A DNA stretch of 64,000 bases from Lenzites betulinus (lineage: Eukaryota; Basidiomycota; Agaricomycetes; Polyporales; Polyporaceae): assembly GCA_022264855.1 (NCBI GenBank), contig JABYQU010000038.1, forward strand, positions 248,001 to 312,000, in the 5' to 3' direction. The notes under the pieces were generated by a model that was not told where the DNA came from, searched no databases, and saw nothing but the letters and a program-made list of their open reading frames with translations. The position numbers were made by a program, and so were the translations under genes. Positions 24,701 through 36,481 of this stretch are shown here, one piece after another (position 1 is the stretch's first letter; each line of letters begins with the position of its first letter).

Positions 24701-25586
24701 TAACGAGGGAAGCTCCACCGGGCGGCAACGACGTGTGAGTCGCCGCTGGGGGCCGGCGCGCGACGGCCTGGGCGTGTGGCACGCGCAGGCGGGCGGTTGG
24801 TAGACGTGCGGCATGCGGCAGGCGGCGAGCTGGCAGGTGGACAGGACCTAGATGTGACGTAACGTATGCAGCCGTACCGTAACAGCGGCGCCGTGACAGG
24901 TATCAGAGGCCGGGGGGATCAGATGCAAGCAATACAGTACGCGATACGCGGTGTAGATGTGGGGAAACAAGGGGGGAGAAGTGCACTAGAAGTGTGCGAC
25001 AGAAACAGACGTCGCGGGGGGAATTGATAGAGGCAGCGGGGTGATGCGCGCGGCGAGTGGAGAAGCGCCAAGCTGTGTCCTCGGGGCTCGAGGAGCACGA
25101 GCAGAGCACAGCGATAAGGGAGAAGCATGGATGGTGGTAGGGACACAATGAATGGATCCGCCTGCAGGCGGGGCAATGCGACGAGATGGTACACGGTGTT
25201 CCGGTTGTGGCAGATGGCAGGTTGTACACGGGAGTGGCAGGATGAATACACACGCGACCTGTGCTGCGTGCGGATCTCAGCGTAGAGAAGCTGATATCGA
25301 GGGAAGGTGTGGTCGAATGCAGATGGGTGGATGTGAAGACCGAGATGGGTGGGAGGGCGCTGATAGACGTGGGGGTGCCGGAAACGGGAAGCACCGGGGG
25401 AGTGGGAAGCATAGTGAGAGGATACAGTTCGGGGGAATGGACCAAAACCCAAGGAGACGACGCCGACGGAAAGCATAGTGGAAGGCGAGAGCAAGACGAA
25501 TGAAGCCCGGAAATAGAAATCCGAAGAAAATAAAATGAAACGCATGTAAAAATGCGGAAAAGAGTGAAAGGCAGACGAGCCAGGGG
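21715..25586. other. Gene-poor region, at most one weak gene
   Basis: Runs from the permease start to the 3' end of the DUF3602 gene. The first 2 kb has moderate AT content and only short frames. 23.0-25.5 kb is very GC-rich with overlapping frames on both strands. The only stretch I consider possibly coding is listed separately at 23842-24390. Confidence 0.4.
23842..24390 (-). CDS. Possible small membrane protein, exon with hydrophobic segment
   Basis: A frame opening after a plausible acceptor (TTTCACAG near 24338) reads GVAQVFEQSLGAGPMHPSAG and then a hydrophobic run, PVALGVLLPGLVGLVGAASA, followed by a basic and Pro/Ser/Thr-rich tail. The DNA just upstream encodes another Leu/Phe/Cys-rich stretch (24370-24500) that could be a preceding exon or a pyrimidine-rich intron. 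I do not recognise the family. It may simply be GC-rich non-coding DNA. Confidence 0.25.
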   Translation of the reverse strand: MPPGCQTRADHSSLFCFTGVAQVFEQSLGAGPMHPSAGHGTLLLRPVALGVLLPGLVGLVGAASAYARLAYGRDVGRALYNRTLGGRPVTCARRARRSRRAQNNHLEKRKEKPDTRTHHSPDEERTDPATCTTSASAHTTSRPPRTNKQQHHTPRPPAQSGRSAPQPTTHNPLTSAPRDAGG

Positions 25587-27715
25587 CTAGTCAAAATCAA
25601 AGAAAGATACATACACTGTGTCCTCATCTACCGTGGGCAACGTTTGCGTCGAATGAAGGGAGGGTGCCGAGCGCTGCGAGCGCGTCTTGGCGGAGCGGTA
25701 CATAGACGGGTCGGGTGCGGAGATCAACTTGATTGTTGGATGTGCCATGTGTTGCGAGTGCGGCGAGAGCGAACCGGCGGAAGAGCCTGACGACGCTCCG
25801 TCAAGACACATCCAACACTCGCATCTGCTATGATGTGCAGCTAGCGAGATTGACACAGGCGGAGGGAGCGAGATGGTCGAAACGGACGAATTTGAAGATG
25901 CAGTCGGAGAAGGCGGAGCAAACTGGAGCGCAGAGGGGGCGGGAGAGGAGGGAGAATCACCGTGCGGGTGGGGGTAGTGTGCGACGCTAGAGGACAACTG
26001 GGAGGCCTGCAGGGGGAGTGGGGGATGGACCGTGTTCTTGCGCGAGCGTCTCCGGAACAGACGTTTGCGCTGCGGTGGTTGCCCTGCACGCCTCGCAAGA
26101 AGTCATTCCTGCACGCTCTGCGGACCTGGACCCGCGCCTATACCACTAGGCTCGCCGTCCTCCGCGAGCGCAGCCATCCCGTCCTCGCCGACGGGCGCGT
26201 GGTGCCCGGGAGAATGGAGGCCAACCTTGTTCAGCATACGCGCGAGACTGCTCCCTCGGTCCTTGGAGCCCGACGGCCCACGGCTTGCGCTGCGGCTGCG
26301 GCTTTGCTCTGGTCCGCGGGAGGCAGACCGCGAGTGGATGTTGCCTATGCCGCCGCGCCCTGTCGCTTCGTAGTCGTGTGCGTGGGGAGACGCAGGCTCG
26401 AGCGGGGGGCTGGGGAGCGACGTCAGGTTCGCACGGCCGCCTCGGCCAGTGGAGTGGCTGTATACGCGAATGTCAAGACGTGCAATGGAGATAGCAATGT
26501 GCAAATACGAACACTCCCGCCTCGTGCGCGTACCGATGCCGCTCTTCCTCCTCGAGCTGCGCAAGAAGCTCAGCGTCGGCGTCTGTACCTGGCTGCAGGT
26601 TCCCCGCTCCGCCCCGCCCAGTGGAAAGCACCTGGGGCGCACGTGAGCGGGAGCGCGACTTTGAGTCGGACTTGATGTTCCCCAGGCCGCCGCGTCCAGA
26701 AGAGCGCTGCACAAAGCTCGTCAGACTAGCCCTCCGCGCTGAAACAATGCAAACGTACCGCGCGTGCCTTGGCGGCGTCCACACTCTGTTGGATAACATA
26801 CTTCTCGTACGCGGCCATGTTCGCGGCCTCATCAGAGACCAGGGACGCGGTTTGAACCAAGTTCTCCGGGACCTTGGCGGCGGAGCGTGCGCGCGAGCGC
26901 GAGCGGATGTTGCCCATCCCGCCGCGGCCTGTGGACTTTGCCTGAATCCAGTGTCAGCAGACTGGTAAAAAATGGAGACCGAGCGCAAAGTAACACAAGA
27001 TTTGGATGGCAATCGTGGAAAGACCTAGGAAGGACGATCTGCACATGCGAGGCTCGCTATATGCGCTCAAAAAAGCACTCAAGCTGCACTTGCGTCTCGT
27101 CGTCTTAGTCAAATATTGAGGGAGACCGCCGGAGACCGCCGCGCATATAACGACGCAAACAGAGCATGCGTTCGTGCGTCCTCCTTCGCCTGCACCTGCG
27201 GCCCTCCACGACTGCCAAATAAATATGCAGGCCATGGAGGCTCGAGGTCCCGCAGCCACGACGCATATCTTACGTCGATAAATGCGCCGCGGTGGGCGCA
27301 GTCGTGGAGGCGCCTTTTCGAAGGGTGCGCGAGGCTAACACAACACCTCGCGCGCGACCCGGCTCTCGATACTTGGATGTCGGCGAGTGTGCGGTATCCT
27401 CTCGAAGGGGCCCATAGTGCCCAGACAACAGTAACGGGACGGGAGAGAACTTACGCGCTCGGGGTCTACAGCCGCTTCGCGCCCGCGCACGGGCGACATG
27501 GCCTCCTTCGTCGGAGGGCGCGAGGGGCTGTCGGTGTCGATGGAGGGCCGGTGCATGTTGCCAGCCCCGCCGCGGCCAGAGGACTGTGTGCGGAGTAAGA
27601 AAAAAGTGGCTCGCGCGCGCGAGTCAGCGGGGAGACGTACGAAAGCATCGCGGCCGCGCGAGACAGAGCGGCGGTCTGGGGAGGTGGGGGTGACGGAGCG
27701 TTCGGAGTCTGGCAT
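25587..27715 (-). CDS. DUF3602 (GRGG-repeat) protein
   Basis: Protein with repeated S/T-GRGG-x-GN motifs, the hallmark of the fungal DUF3602 family (yeast Par32 belongs to it and is linked to TORC1 and ammonium signalling). Six exons fit: 27641-27715 (MPDSERSVTPTSPDRRSV...), 27455-27583, 26759-26941, 26513-26706, about 26130-26457 and 25587 to about 26073. The motif occurs as SSGRGGAGNM, STGRGGMGNI, SSGRGGLGNI, STGRGGAGNL, STGRGGRANL and ATGRGGIGNI. Several exons begin within a few codons of a motif. Between motifs lie Arg/Ser-rich runs and one helical, acidic segment (DAELLAQLEEEERHRY). The last exon is Ser/Pro-rich with a cluster SRCECWMCL and ends TVYVSFFDFD. The fifth intron is the least certain. 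The protein is probably disordered, phosphorylated and cytoplasmic, by family analogy. Other than DUF3602 membership, its function is unknown. Confidence 0.75.
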
Positions 27716-30090
27716 GGTGTGGATGAGCACTTGCGCGGGAAGAGGAACGCAAGAAAACGAATGGAGGAAGAGGGAGGAAGCAAGGGGCAAGGAGAATAAA
27801 TTGGCGCGGGCCTGCCGCGAGTAAGCAATACTCTGTGGCGCAGGGCGAGGGAGTCGGGTGAAGCTTGTGAAGCCTCCGCCGCCGCCGTCCTGCGCCCGGC
27901 ACTCCAGATCGGGTGCAACGCCGAGAGAACGTGAGATAAGACTAGATAGCCTCGGGAACATCTGAGAAGGTCGACGACGACGAGGCTTATCTCCTTATCT
28001 CTCCCCGGGTCCCCCACCCCGCGCACTCTCGCCAACGAGGCTACTCACCTTCTTTCCCTTCCCCCACCACCATCCCCCGTCCCCGTCGTGTCCACGCCTT
28101 CAGCGACGACACATCGCCCTCGTCGACCAACGTTGCCTCTTCGTCCTTGTCGCCGGGCGATAGTATCTTCTGCAGCTTGGCGCCTAGCCAAGAGCCCCGT
28201 CTCTGTGGCGGCGCGACCGCCGTTTCCTGACTATCCATTCTTTTCAGTAACGTCAGCAGTGTGGGCAAACCTTTGTGCTCGCTCTCCGTGCGCGGGACGG
28301 CCAGCGGGCGAGGGGGGCGGGCTGCGTGGTTGTCGTGAATGACTCGTGAGTCGTGCGTACCCTCCCCGTCTGGTCCGGGGCTACTAGTACCCTCGCCTGC
28401 CGCGCCCCGGCTCTTGCGCTCGATTGCGACGTGCCCGCGTCATGGGACGTGTCTCCAGCCCTGCGCCGTCCCTCGCCTTTAGCCTTTGCCCGCTCGCTTG
28501 GCTTCCCATCATCATTCTCGTGGTCGTCGACACGCCCTGCGCACCCACGTGAAGCCTCCTCCCACCGCCTCCTGCACCCTCTTGTCTATATCGGCGCAGG
28601 CACGTTGCTTTCACCTCGCACGGACAGGCCACATACACCATCGTGCGTGATTCTCTGCCCTTCAAACGTTCGCCTTCTGCTCTTCGCCGGACATGGAGGC
28701 CTCTTTTCTCCGGTGGGCGTATATATAGCCCCATCCAACCCCCTCGCGTCTTATGCATATGGATCACACGGCGCCGTGATGAACCTGTCCTATGTGCCCT
28801 CGCTATTACGCCATCCGTGTAGCCTCCGACCTTGTCTCAGCACGCAATATATGGATTTAGCGCCCATCTGCGACTTTCAATAACCACAGCACGCAGGCGG
28901 ACTTCTATTCAAAATCCGCTACAGAAGAGAAGTCAGGCGAGCTCCGCTGTAGTCCGATTGGCCATGTTAAGCTTAAATCGGCCCGTGTGCGTCTCTGACT
29001 CTCTAGCGAGAGTTGCGACCCTCGAGCCTCAGCACAACGCCACATCCGCTCGCTCATCTCGCTATCTAGGCATACATCTACAATCGACCACTCGGCGGAA
29101 GCGTTTGTGGGTCTGCTTATACCCACGGAAGTGCGATCTGTCAAGGGGTTTGCTAAGTACCAGTGGCACAACCTACACGCGCGTCAACTCGGATCTTGGT
29201 GACAGCGGGCCATGATGCATGATGCATGACCACAGCAAATCTGCGCGGCATGGATGACATGCCGTGCTGCCGTCCTCTCAGGCTGGTACTGCGAACGGCG
29301 CGCGACTCCTCGTCTCGACAGGAATGCGCTCAGTTCTCACTTGTCCCGCTCATATCACAGACTCAGGTGAGCTGCGCCGACGTGGGATGCACCGTTTTCA
29401 ATACGCGCCGAGGAGATCCCCTTTAGAACTACTCCGGCGGCGCGGTGAGTCGGTGTACGTGCACTGCGAGTGTATATAGTTTAACGTACATTCCGGGTGG
29501 CGCAGATGTGGCATGACTGGTATTGGCCACTTCAGCCACTAAGAAATTCTCTATGCTCGCCGCCTCCTTTTCGTGCAGGATGGCGAACGTTGACACCGCA
29601 TGTGGGACATTGACAATCCGAAACGGCGCGTCACACGCGCGTACGCGGGACTGCGCCGTCTCGACTCGAGATGCAGTGGCCACGACCTCGGGGTGCGCTT
29701 ATGTCTGCATGCATGCATATATGCGGGTAATTTTGTGTCATGAAGGGCACGAACCAGTAAATTAGTCAGAACGTATTCAAACGGTGTGTTTCCCTATGTT
29801 ACAATCATCAGCATCATTGTCCCAACAATGTTGCGGTTTGTGCACGACTTGGTGAGCCGGACGTACTATGTCTACTGCCCGTTCGGGGCCAAAGTTAGCG
29901 GGGCATATGCAGTACAAAGATATAGTTCGGGCCGAGTTTATAACTGGCGCGCACATATGCGAGACATAGTACTTACCGATACAGAACACTGTCGACGGCA
30001 CATCTGTACTCAAGCACTCACCTGCATCAAGCGTTTGCTGAGCGGTCTTCTCGCTGTGACATTATCGCATGAGCAGACTTGCGCAAAGAC
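27716..30090. other. Gene-poor region upstream of the DUF3602 gene
   Basis: Contains the likely promoter and pyrimidine-rich leader of the DUF3602 gene (27716-27960), one weak small frame (28041-28238), a TATATATA-containing stretch near 28720 with no gene placed after it, and AT-richer spacer to the edge of the FunK1 duplication. No other gene is supported. Confidence 0.4.
28041..28238 (-). CDS. Hypothetical small protein or first exon
   Basis: MDSQETAVAPPQRRGSWLGA is followed by KLQKILSPGDKDEEATLVDE and an Arg/Gly-rich end, 65 residues in total. A GTGAGT donor overlaps the stop (GAAGGTGAGTAG), so this may be the first exon of a longer transcript, possibly an alternative 5' exon of the DUF3602 gene just downstream. 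It is polar and balanced in composition, unlike most shadow frames here, but I recognise no family. Confidence 0.3.
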   Translation of the reverse strand: MDSQETAVAPPQRRGSWLGAKLQKILSPGDKDEEATLVDEGDVSSLKAWTRRGRGMVVGEGKEGE

Positions 30091-33000
30091 ATGATGCAAT
30101 TACAAGTGCTAGCGGAGACGCGGCGGGAAGGGATGTGAGCGATAGTAGAGTAAGATGACGCAGAAAGTACAGATAGCAAGAGCGATACAAAGCAGTACAT
30201 GTAATTATACAATTGGTCCGTGAGCGCGTAAGCCCCAAGAGTCCACGACGCGTTGAGGCCGTCATTGCGTATGAACTCGAGAGTGCGTACCGCATCCATT
30301 ACACCTGCTTGGACTCAGCCTTCTCCGCGAGGCGCGGGCTCGCCCGTGTAGGCTGGCGGCGGATGGAGGCACTGCGGCGCACACGGGAGACAGGTCCTCG
30401 GCGAGGCTGTGATGGTCCGGCACCGTTGCTGCCGCTTGCGTGTGGCGCTGCCATGTCGTCGCCCGTCTTCTGTCGCTTCATCGGGGGCATCTTCAAAATG
30501 TCCTCAGCCAAGGGCTCCAGCGGACGGCCGGCGCCGATAGAGGACTCGGATAGGTGCGGGGGCAAACTATGCGTCAATCCAGGAGGTGGAATGGGGTTGC
30601 GCTTGACGTGAGGGCTCGCGCCGGTGGCCCGTCGAAGGAGCTCGTCGATCGATGCGAGAGGTGGGGCAGGTGCCTTAAAGCCTGCAGGAGTCGAGATGAC
30701 TTCTGGTGCGACTGTGCGCGGATCGCGATCGTCAAGCATCGTGCAGCGCTGCCAGTCGTTCGTTGGCCAGACCTGGTCCGGAGCGAGTGCGGCGTTGAGT
30801 GCGTTGAGGAATGTATCGTAGGTTAGCTTGCACTCGGGGCCCTTTGAGCTGTCCTCGATGTTGGGTTGAAAGTTCCGCAAGACGAGAGCAGTCAATTCCG
30901 CGATGAGCTTGGTCAACGGGGGATTATTTTTGACGACGAGCGCGTCAAATCGTAGAAATCTCTTCTTCGCCGCTGCCGCAACCTTGTCGCTCTCCCAGAC
31001 GAAGAGCTCCTTGCAGATATCAGGGCCGTTGCAGACAAATTGAGAACACTCGGTATGGCGCAATACGACCCAGATCACGACCCAGTAGAAGGATTCCAGG
31101 TCGTGGTGGATGTCGTGAATGGTACCTGGCGCGGCCAAGATCAATTCCATAGCCATGAAGTAGTAGGTTCCCTTGTCAAATGATCAGCCGCCATGAACGC
31201 TGCAAATCATGAAGAGAGACTCACTGTGCGCTCCTTCTGTTTCACATCACCATCCTCCGCGCTGTCTTGGCCGTCGTCGCAAGCCTCTTCCCCCAAGGGC
31301 GTCGCTTCACGCTCCATCGAGCTGTAGTCGAAATCGTGGAGAAACCCGACTGAGTTCGGCTCGTCCATCGGCTCATCCGTGATGAGGATGTTCCCAAGGC
31401 TGACGTCCCGATGCAATACCTGAGCATCCTCCCATGCGCGTCTGTGGCCTATGCATATAGTCTGTGAGCGTGACTGTAACGATGAACAGGAGGCGATTTA
31501 CTCACCCAGGACAGCGTCTCGGACGGCTTCTACCAATTCCCGCGTGGAGGTAAACTGCGTGAGGGGGCGGCCAACCTTGTTGATGACCATACGCATGTGG
31601 CTGCGTTCAAGGTGCTGGAGGTGAGGACTGAGCTGTCGCCACGAGTAGGTTTGGTGCTGGGGATGCGGCAGAGGGAACTCTCGCGGCTTCTGGTCCGTGC
31701 CCGGCGTGCCATCGCCTGCAGTCGCTGGGCGCCCACTCCCGGTAGAGCAAAATGTCGCATATATGGGGAGAGAATCCAGAGTCGGCGCCGGGGCGGGGGC
31801 GGGGGCAGTGGACGCACAGGAAGATGTGGATGGCTCAGGGGGCGGCGCAGAGGAATCACTCTGAGAGCTCAGGCTGCGTCGTCGCCACCAATCGATCTCG
31901 AGTTTGCCTATGTCTCCGCCGCAGACCATCGTCGCCACACCAGAGTGTACATTCCTCTGGTTAAACCGCCGGTAGAAATCAGCTTCCGCCGTGCGCACTA
32001 CCTGTCGCCATGCTTCCTTCACAATCTGCGGCCTAACTGGCTCGCTGCGCGCTGGATTGCACACCAGCTCGTCGTCCTTCCACATCCGCGTGTCCTCAAT
32101 CGCGCGCCAGACCATCGTGGCCCGAGAGAACAGCCGTCCGTTGACGTCGATCAGGTGGTAGAGCAGGTATGGCACGCTCCTTCCCGTGTCCTCATCGTAG
32201 ACCTCTACCCGGCGACCGTTGTCGAGTTCGCCGACGTGCTGCTCCCAGTCCTTCGCGTTCGCCTTCCGCAGCTGTGTCTGGATCCAGTCCTTGTCCCCCG
32301 CACTGAGTCGGGCCACCGTAGGGTCGCTGCAGGCGACAGTGTTGCCGACAACCGGGTGGGTGAAGTGCCAGAAGAACTTCTGAAGCGCCTTGACTCCGTT
32401 GATGCTCCTAAGGTCGATGCGCGGTGACACAAGGGCGCACGTGTGGTCGAAGTGTGCAATGCGAACGGTGTGACCATAGATGCCGATGACGAACGACGCA
32501 AGGAAGCCGTGGGCGAGCATGAGATTGCGTGCGTTCTTCGCCACCTGTGTGGCAGTCGCAACGTGCTTGTCGCCAATCCGTGGAAACGGGTCTTCTCCTT
32601 CGGTCGCCTTGACCTCGATGACCGAGGCGATGTGCTGCCAGGTCCGCGACGGGACACCCTCACCTGGGAATGAGATCGCGATATCCGGCTTCGTCTGGTG
32701 GTGGTGGTCCTTGAAGGCATGGAAGGGGAAGTCGAGCGGTTGGTTGCTCATGTCGCCGAACGAGAGCTTCTTGTCGGCCTCGAAGGCCGCAACGAGCCTG
32801 TTCAGGCCGGCCAGCTGAGCAGTGGCACGGGAGGTCAGCGACACAGACGTGAGCGAGTCGGGCACGACGTACTAGGTGAGGGTAGCTCTCGACCTCCTTC
32901 CCTGCCTGCGGTTTGTAGTTCGAGAAGGCATCCTTGGCGGTCTGGTCGAATGCGAATGGCTCAGTGCAGGGGACGAGGATGGTGATGAAGTTGTCGATGG

Positions 33001-34050
33001 TGCCAGGGAACGCTTGGATGTGTCCCTTGAGCTCGTTCTCCCAGCCCTTTCTCACAGCCTTGCTGTCGCGGAGGACATCTGCGCGTGTGTTAGCGGGTAC
33101 AGTCCCGGCCTTGAGTGCAAGAGGGGAGGCCTTCGTAGCCATACCTGACTCGTAAGAGGTGCTGCAGCACGAGCGTGTTGAGATCGACATATTTATAGTG
33201 GCTTGTAGAGGGGGGAGGCTGAGGGAGGCTTTTAGGAATTAGTGGCCGGTGGCCGGTGGTGGTTGAAATGAACAATGAGAATGCGTTCAAGCGCCGAGGA
33301 GGGGAAGACTATGCGTGTCACGTTGCTCTGACTGGGTTTATCATCAGCTCAAAGATCTTTTATCTGAGGCCCGCCATGGCTTCGCTTAAACAGCCGAAAA
33401 CATGCCCACCTGGTCAGCCTTTTGGGTAAAATTTGGGGTGATCGGGCGATTGTCTATGCCTTATTCAAGGCAGAAAGGCGGAGCTGGGCTGAACACGGGC
33501 GGCGCGCCATGGTTGTGGACAATGGCCATTAGCGACTCGTTTGCATTGTTTCGCGAGTCACTCACAATATTAGGTCCGATAGCTTTTGCGGGACCCTGCA
33601 AGTCGCTTCCGGGGCTTGATGTCTGCTGGTGGAAATCTGCTACGACCGCGAAGATGACAGAGAGCCCCGGGGTCGCGCTGAGAACGCATACGTCAGCATT
33701 ACACTCTTCATTTGCATTAAATGTTGCGCACATTGAACGAGGTAACGAGATATGAAGCTCCGGACGGCTGCGCCTCGAGCTGAGCGTGTTGACGTTGAAC
33801 TTGGTCCACGGGCGCCTGTGGGCTGCTTGTCTCTCGGCGCGTATTCGCAAATACGCTAACCGACATACGACTCGCCTCCTAACCTTGCTGAGCTCTGCCT
33901 AATTAAGTACTATGAGCTATCCGCGTACCACATGAGCTTGTTGCGCATTCAGAACTGTGGGTGTGTCCTACGATCGCGACTCCCACGTTGAACTTGCTGA
34001 CTCTTCCGCAAAGGGACGTTCGGGTTTTGCCGAACGTTAATCTCGCCACT
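30091..34050 (-). repeat. Full-length copy of the FunK1-bearing duplicated segment
   Basis: Reverse-complement partner of 17171-19276. It holds the complete kinase gene plus about 0.9 kb of 5' flank and 0.2 kb of 3' flank shared with the other copy. Because it contains the whole gene, it is the better candidate for the parental copy. The two arms are about 11 kb apart in opposite orientation. An 11-bp difference near the outer edge (an extra CGAACGT-containing stretch at about 34010-34025) and scattered substitutions show the copies have diverged. Confidence 0.85.
30299..33190 (-). CDS. Fungal-type protein kinase (FunK1 family)
   Basis: Member of FunK1, a kinase family expanded in multicellular basidiomycetes. 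Exons: 32873-33190, 31506-32814, 31225-31448 and 30299-31171, all keeping frame, about 907 residues. Key features are a long N-terminal region (GYPHLL-type junction, AGLNRLVAAFEADKKLSFGD, PDIAISFPGEG, VIEVKATEGEDPFPRIGDKH), the central HSGVATMVCGGDIGKLE and MRMVINKVGRPL, the catalytic loop VLHRDVSLGNILI, the DFG-equivalent LHDFDYSS, and GTYYFMAMELILAAPGTIHD in place of the usual activation-segment end. LESFYWVVIWVVLRH follows, and the Pro/Arg-rich tail includes PRRGPVSRVRRSASIRRQPT. The catalytic H-R-D and metal-binding D are present, so activity is plausible. The first exon may hold another intron (GTATGG...CTAAC...GCAG, about 33075-33143), which would also keep frame, so the N-terminus is uncertain. 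No target is known. Confidence 0.85.
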
Positions 34051-34590
34051 ACTACTCTCGTAACTCTGCGGCGGGAGGAATGACCAGTCATGTTTTCCTC
34101 TAGTACTGTCTTCTTCAACGCGCGTCACGCTGGTTCACAATCCTTCCCACTAAGCGGCAAGATTTTATCTGGTTCCCATCCCGATCTCTGAGTCTGTCTA
34201 GTGCCCAAGCCGCATCTGCCAGATTCCTCCTTCGCTGGCCTTGAACAGGATCCAGAGACGTTCACACTCACGGTATGCTGCCTTCAACGACATCACACCG
34301 ACACCCCCTACCCCCCACCCCCGGTTGTGCCATGCTCATGCGCGTATTCTATGTTCTTTTACAGTCACTCATGACTTGCCGCGCACACCGGTCCGGGCAT
34401 CTTTCGGCGCGAAGGCGGCCGCTCTTCCCAGCGTGCACCCGTGCGCGAAATTGGGTCGGTCCGCCATCCACATGATCCGCTCATCCAACTCTATCGTCTC
34501 CCCGTAGTGGCAGGCACAGTATCGGCACGGAGGGTCTCACATCCCACGATGCACCCAGCGCAAACCATCGCGCTCGTTATCGCTCCCTGC
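33191..34590. other. Intergenic region between FunK1 kinase and aldolase
   Basis: Up to 34050 this is the shared 5' flank of the duplicated FunK1 segment; its frames match those around 17171-18040 and look non-coding in both copies. From 34051 to the CAC microsatellite I see nothing recognisable. Confidence 0.45.
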
Positions 34591-34648
34591 CACCACCACC
34601 ACCACCACCACCACCACCACCACCACCACCACCACCACCACCACCACC
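34591..34648 (+). repeat. (CAC)n trinucleotide microsatellite
   Basis: About 19 uninterrupted CAC units, ending 61 bp before the start codon of the aldolase gene. It therefore probably lies in that gene's promoter or 5' UTR. A frame across it would give a polyhistidine run, but no gene supports that reading. Confidence 0.95.
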
Positions 34649-34709
34649 GCGATCGACAAACCTGAAAACACACGAGAGCCCCACAGCACCAAATCCGAAC
34701 CCAACAACA

Positions 34710-35848
34710 ATGGCCGCCCCCGCCCTCGCGCACCCCCTGCTCAGCGCCTTCCGCGCGTCCAAGCCCGCGTTCGGCGCGTGGCTCACGCTCCCCGGCTTCC
34801 TCGCCGCGCGCACCGCCGCCGCCGCCTCCCCGCACCTCTCCTGGGTCGTCATCGACTGCGAGCACGGCGCGATCGCCGTGCAGCCCGGCGCCGCCGAGAG
34901 CGCGCACGCGATCGCGGGCCTCGGCGCGGCCGCCCCGAGCACGATCGTGCGCATCCCCGCGACGGGCGCGTGCGCGGACGGCAGCGCGGGGTGGCAGATC
35001 AAGTATGTGCTTGATGCGGGCGCGAAGGGCGTGCTCGTGCCCATGGTGCGTCGGGCGTTGGGTTCGCGGTGCGTGGCGGGCGGCGCTCATGCTGACCACG
35101 GCCACAGGTCTCGACGCGTGCGCAGGCGCAATCGGTCGTGACCGCGTCGCGCTTTCCGCCGCGTGGCGCGCGGGGCTTCGGGAGCCCGTTCACGCACCTC
35201 GCGTGGGGGACGACGCCGGGCGAGTACCTCGCGCAGGCGAACGACGCGGTGCTCGTGCTCGTGCAGATCGAGACGACCGGCGGGGTCGAGAACCTCGAGG
35301 ACATCCTCTCTGTCGACGGGCTCGGTGCGTGCTTCCGTCCCCCGCCAGTTGTGGTTTTGGACTGACGCGGATGGGGGCGCAGACGGAGTGTTCATCGGTC
35401 CGTACGACCTCTCGCTCTCCCTTGGCTTCCCGGCACCTTCGCCGGACGCACACCCCGAGGTCGAGAAGGTTATACAGCGCATCCTTGTCTCCTCGCACGC
35501 GAAGGGCAAGAAATGGTACCTCCTCATTCCCTCATGTCTCCTTGCACTTAGTACCGAGTGTTGACATGGGTATCCCGTGCTCAGTGCTATCTTCTGCACG
35601 TCCGGCGCGCAAGCCGCACAGCGCGCGAAAGAGGGTTTCGACATGGTACGTCGCCGGCGTGCACCCATACCTTTTCTCCGCCATCGCCTTGGCCACCTCA
35701 TAACTTATGCCGTCCATGCTGACCATCCGCGTACGCGCACGTACAGATCAACGTCGGTACAGACAGCACCGCTATGGCAGAGAGCCTCGCGCGGAACGCT
35801 GCGATTGCGGTCGGGGGTGAAGATGCGCAGAAGGCGTTCGGGTACTGA
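34710..35848 (+). CDS. HpcH/HpaI-family aldolase
   Basis: Class II metal-dependent aldolase/lyase of the HpcH/HpaI family, which cleaves 2-keto-3-deoxy acids to pyruvate and an aldehyde. Five exons: 34710-35045, 35108-35324, 35383-35515, 35585-35645 and 35747-35848, giving 282 residues. Motifs run in order: FGAWLTLPGFLAAR, SWVVIDCEHGAI (catalytic D-x-E-H), STIVRIPATG, YVLDAGAKGVLVPMVSTRAQ, RGFGSPFTHLAWG, VLVLVQIETTGGVENLEDIL (metal-binding Glu), LDGVFIGPYDLSLSLGFP (metal-binding Asp, rebuilt across an intron), AIFCTSGAQAAQRAKEGFDM and INVGTDSTAMAESLARN. Length and motif order match the family. It probably works in aromatic or sugar-acid breakdown; the substrate cannot be told from sequence. 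Confidence 0.9.
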
Positions 35849-36481
35849 GTTCTTACTACCGATTACTGGGGACTGCTAAGGGCACGCAGATGGCGCAGAC
35901 ATAGGGCGAGCGCGACGGTGCAGCATTTCAATATGGTAGTCCGGCGCAAGTGTACGATATTGGCAGTCTATTGATTCCAATCAAAAGCTGTCCGGCGTTG
36001 ACGTTGAATATTGCGACGTTGCATCTACATCTTACAAGTGCATTTTACGCGGCGGAGAGGTACTGGACTGTCAGCGCTTCAGCCATGGCATTATACGCGA
36101 ATTACTGTACACATGCGCCCACAGGGCGAATCCATAGCCACAGGTGCCCAAGTGCACAGACGTCATTCAAGAATCAGAAACACGAGCGGGACGAATCGTC
36201 TAGAGAGAACCAAACGTATACGAACGTAGAAGGATCTAAAGCAGGTATAGAGGGCGGGACGGGAATATTAGGTACAAAGGAAGAACGCATTAGCTCGGCA
36301 CACGAGTCGGGGCGGCGAGCAACAGCAGTTTAGTCTACGGGGCGCGATGATGCAACCGTCTAAGCACGAGTCTAGTCTATGTTTGCACGCATAGATATAG
36401 CAATGAGGGGTGGAGCTAATGTTAATGTCAGTTTTTGACGTCCTGTCCTCATGCCGGGGTATGTACGCACCATAAGGAGGC
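35849..36481. other. Intergenic region
   Basis: Space between the aldolase and the 3' end of the second F-box-like gene. No recognisable feature apart from short frames. Confidence 0.45.

Noticed and set aside
28715..28735. TATATATA-type promoter element
   Set aside because: No gene could be placed downstream on either strand, so it is probably chance.
31597..32427. 276-residue forward frame inside the FunK1 gene
   Set aside because: Antisense shadow of the long FunK1 exon, whose own frame carries the conserved kinase-family motifs.
34441..34665. Forward frame with a polyhistidine run
   Set aside because: The run is just the CAC microsatellite read in one frame; no domain or conserved sequence surrounds it.
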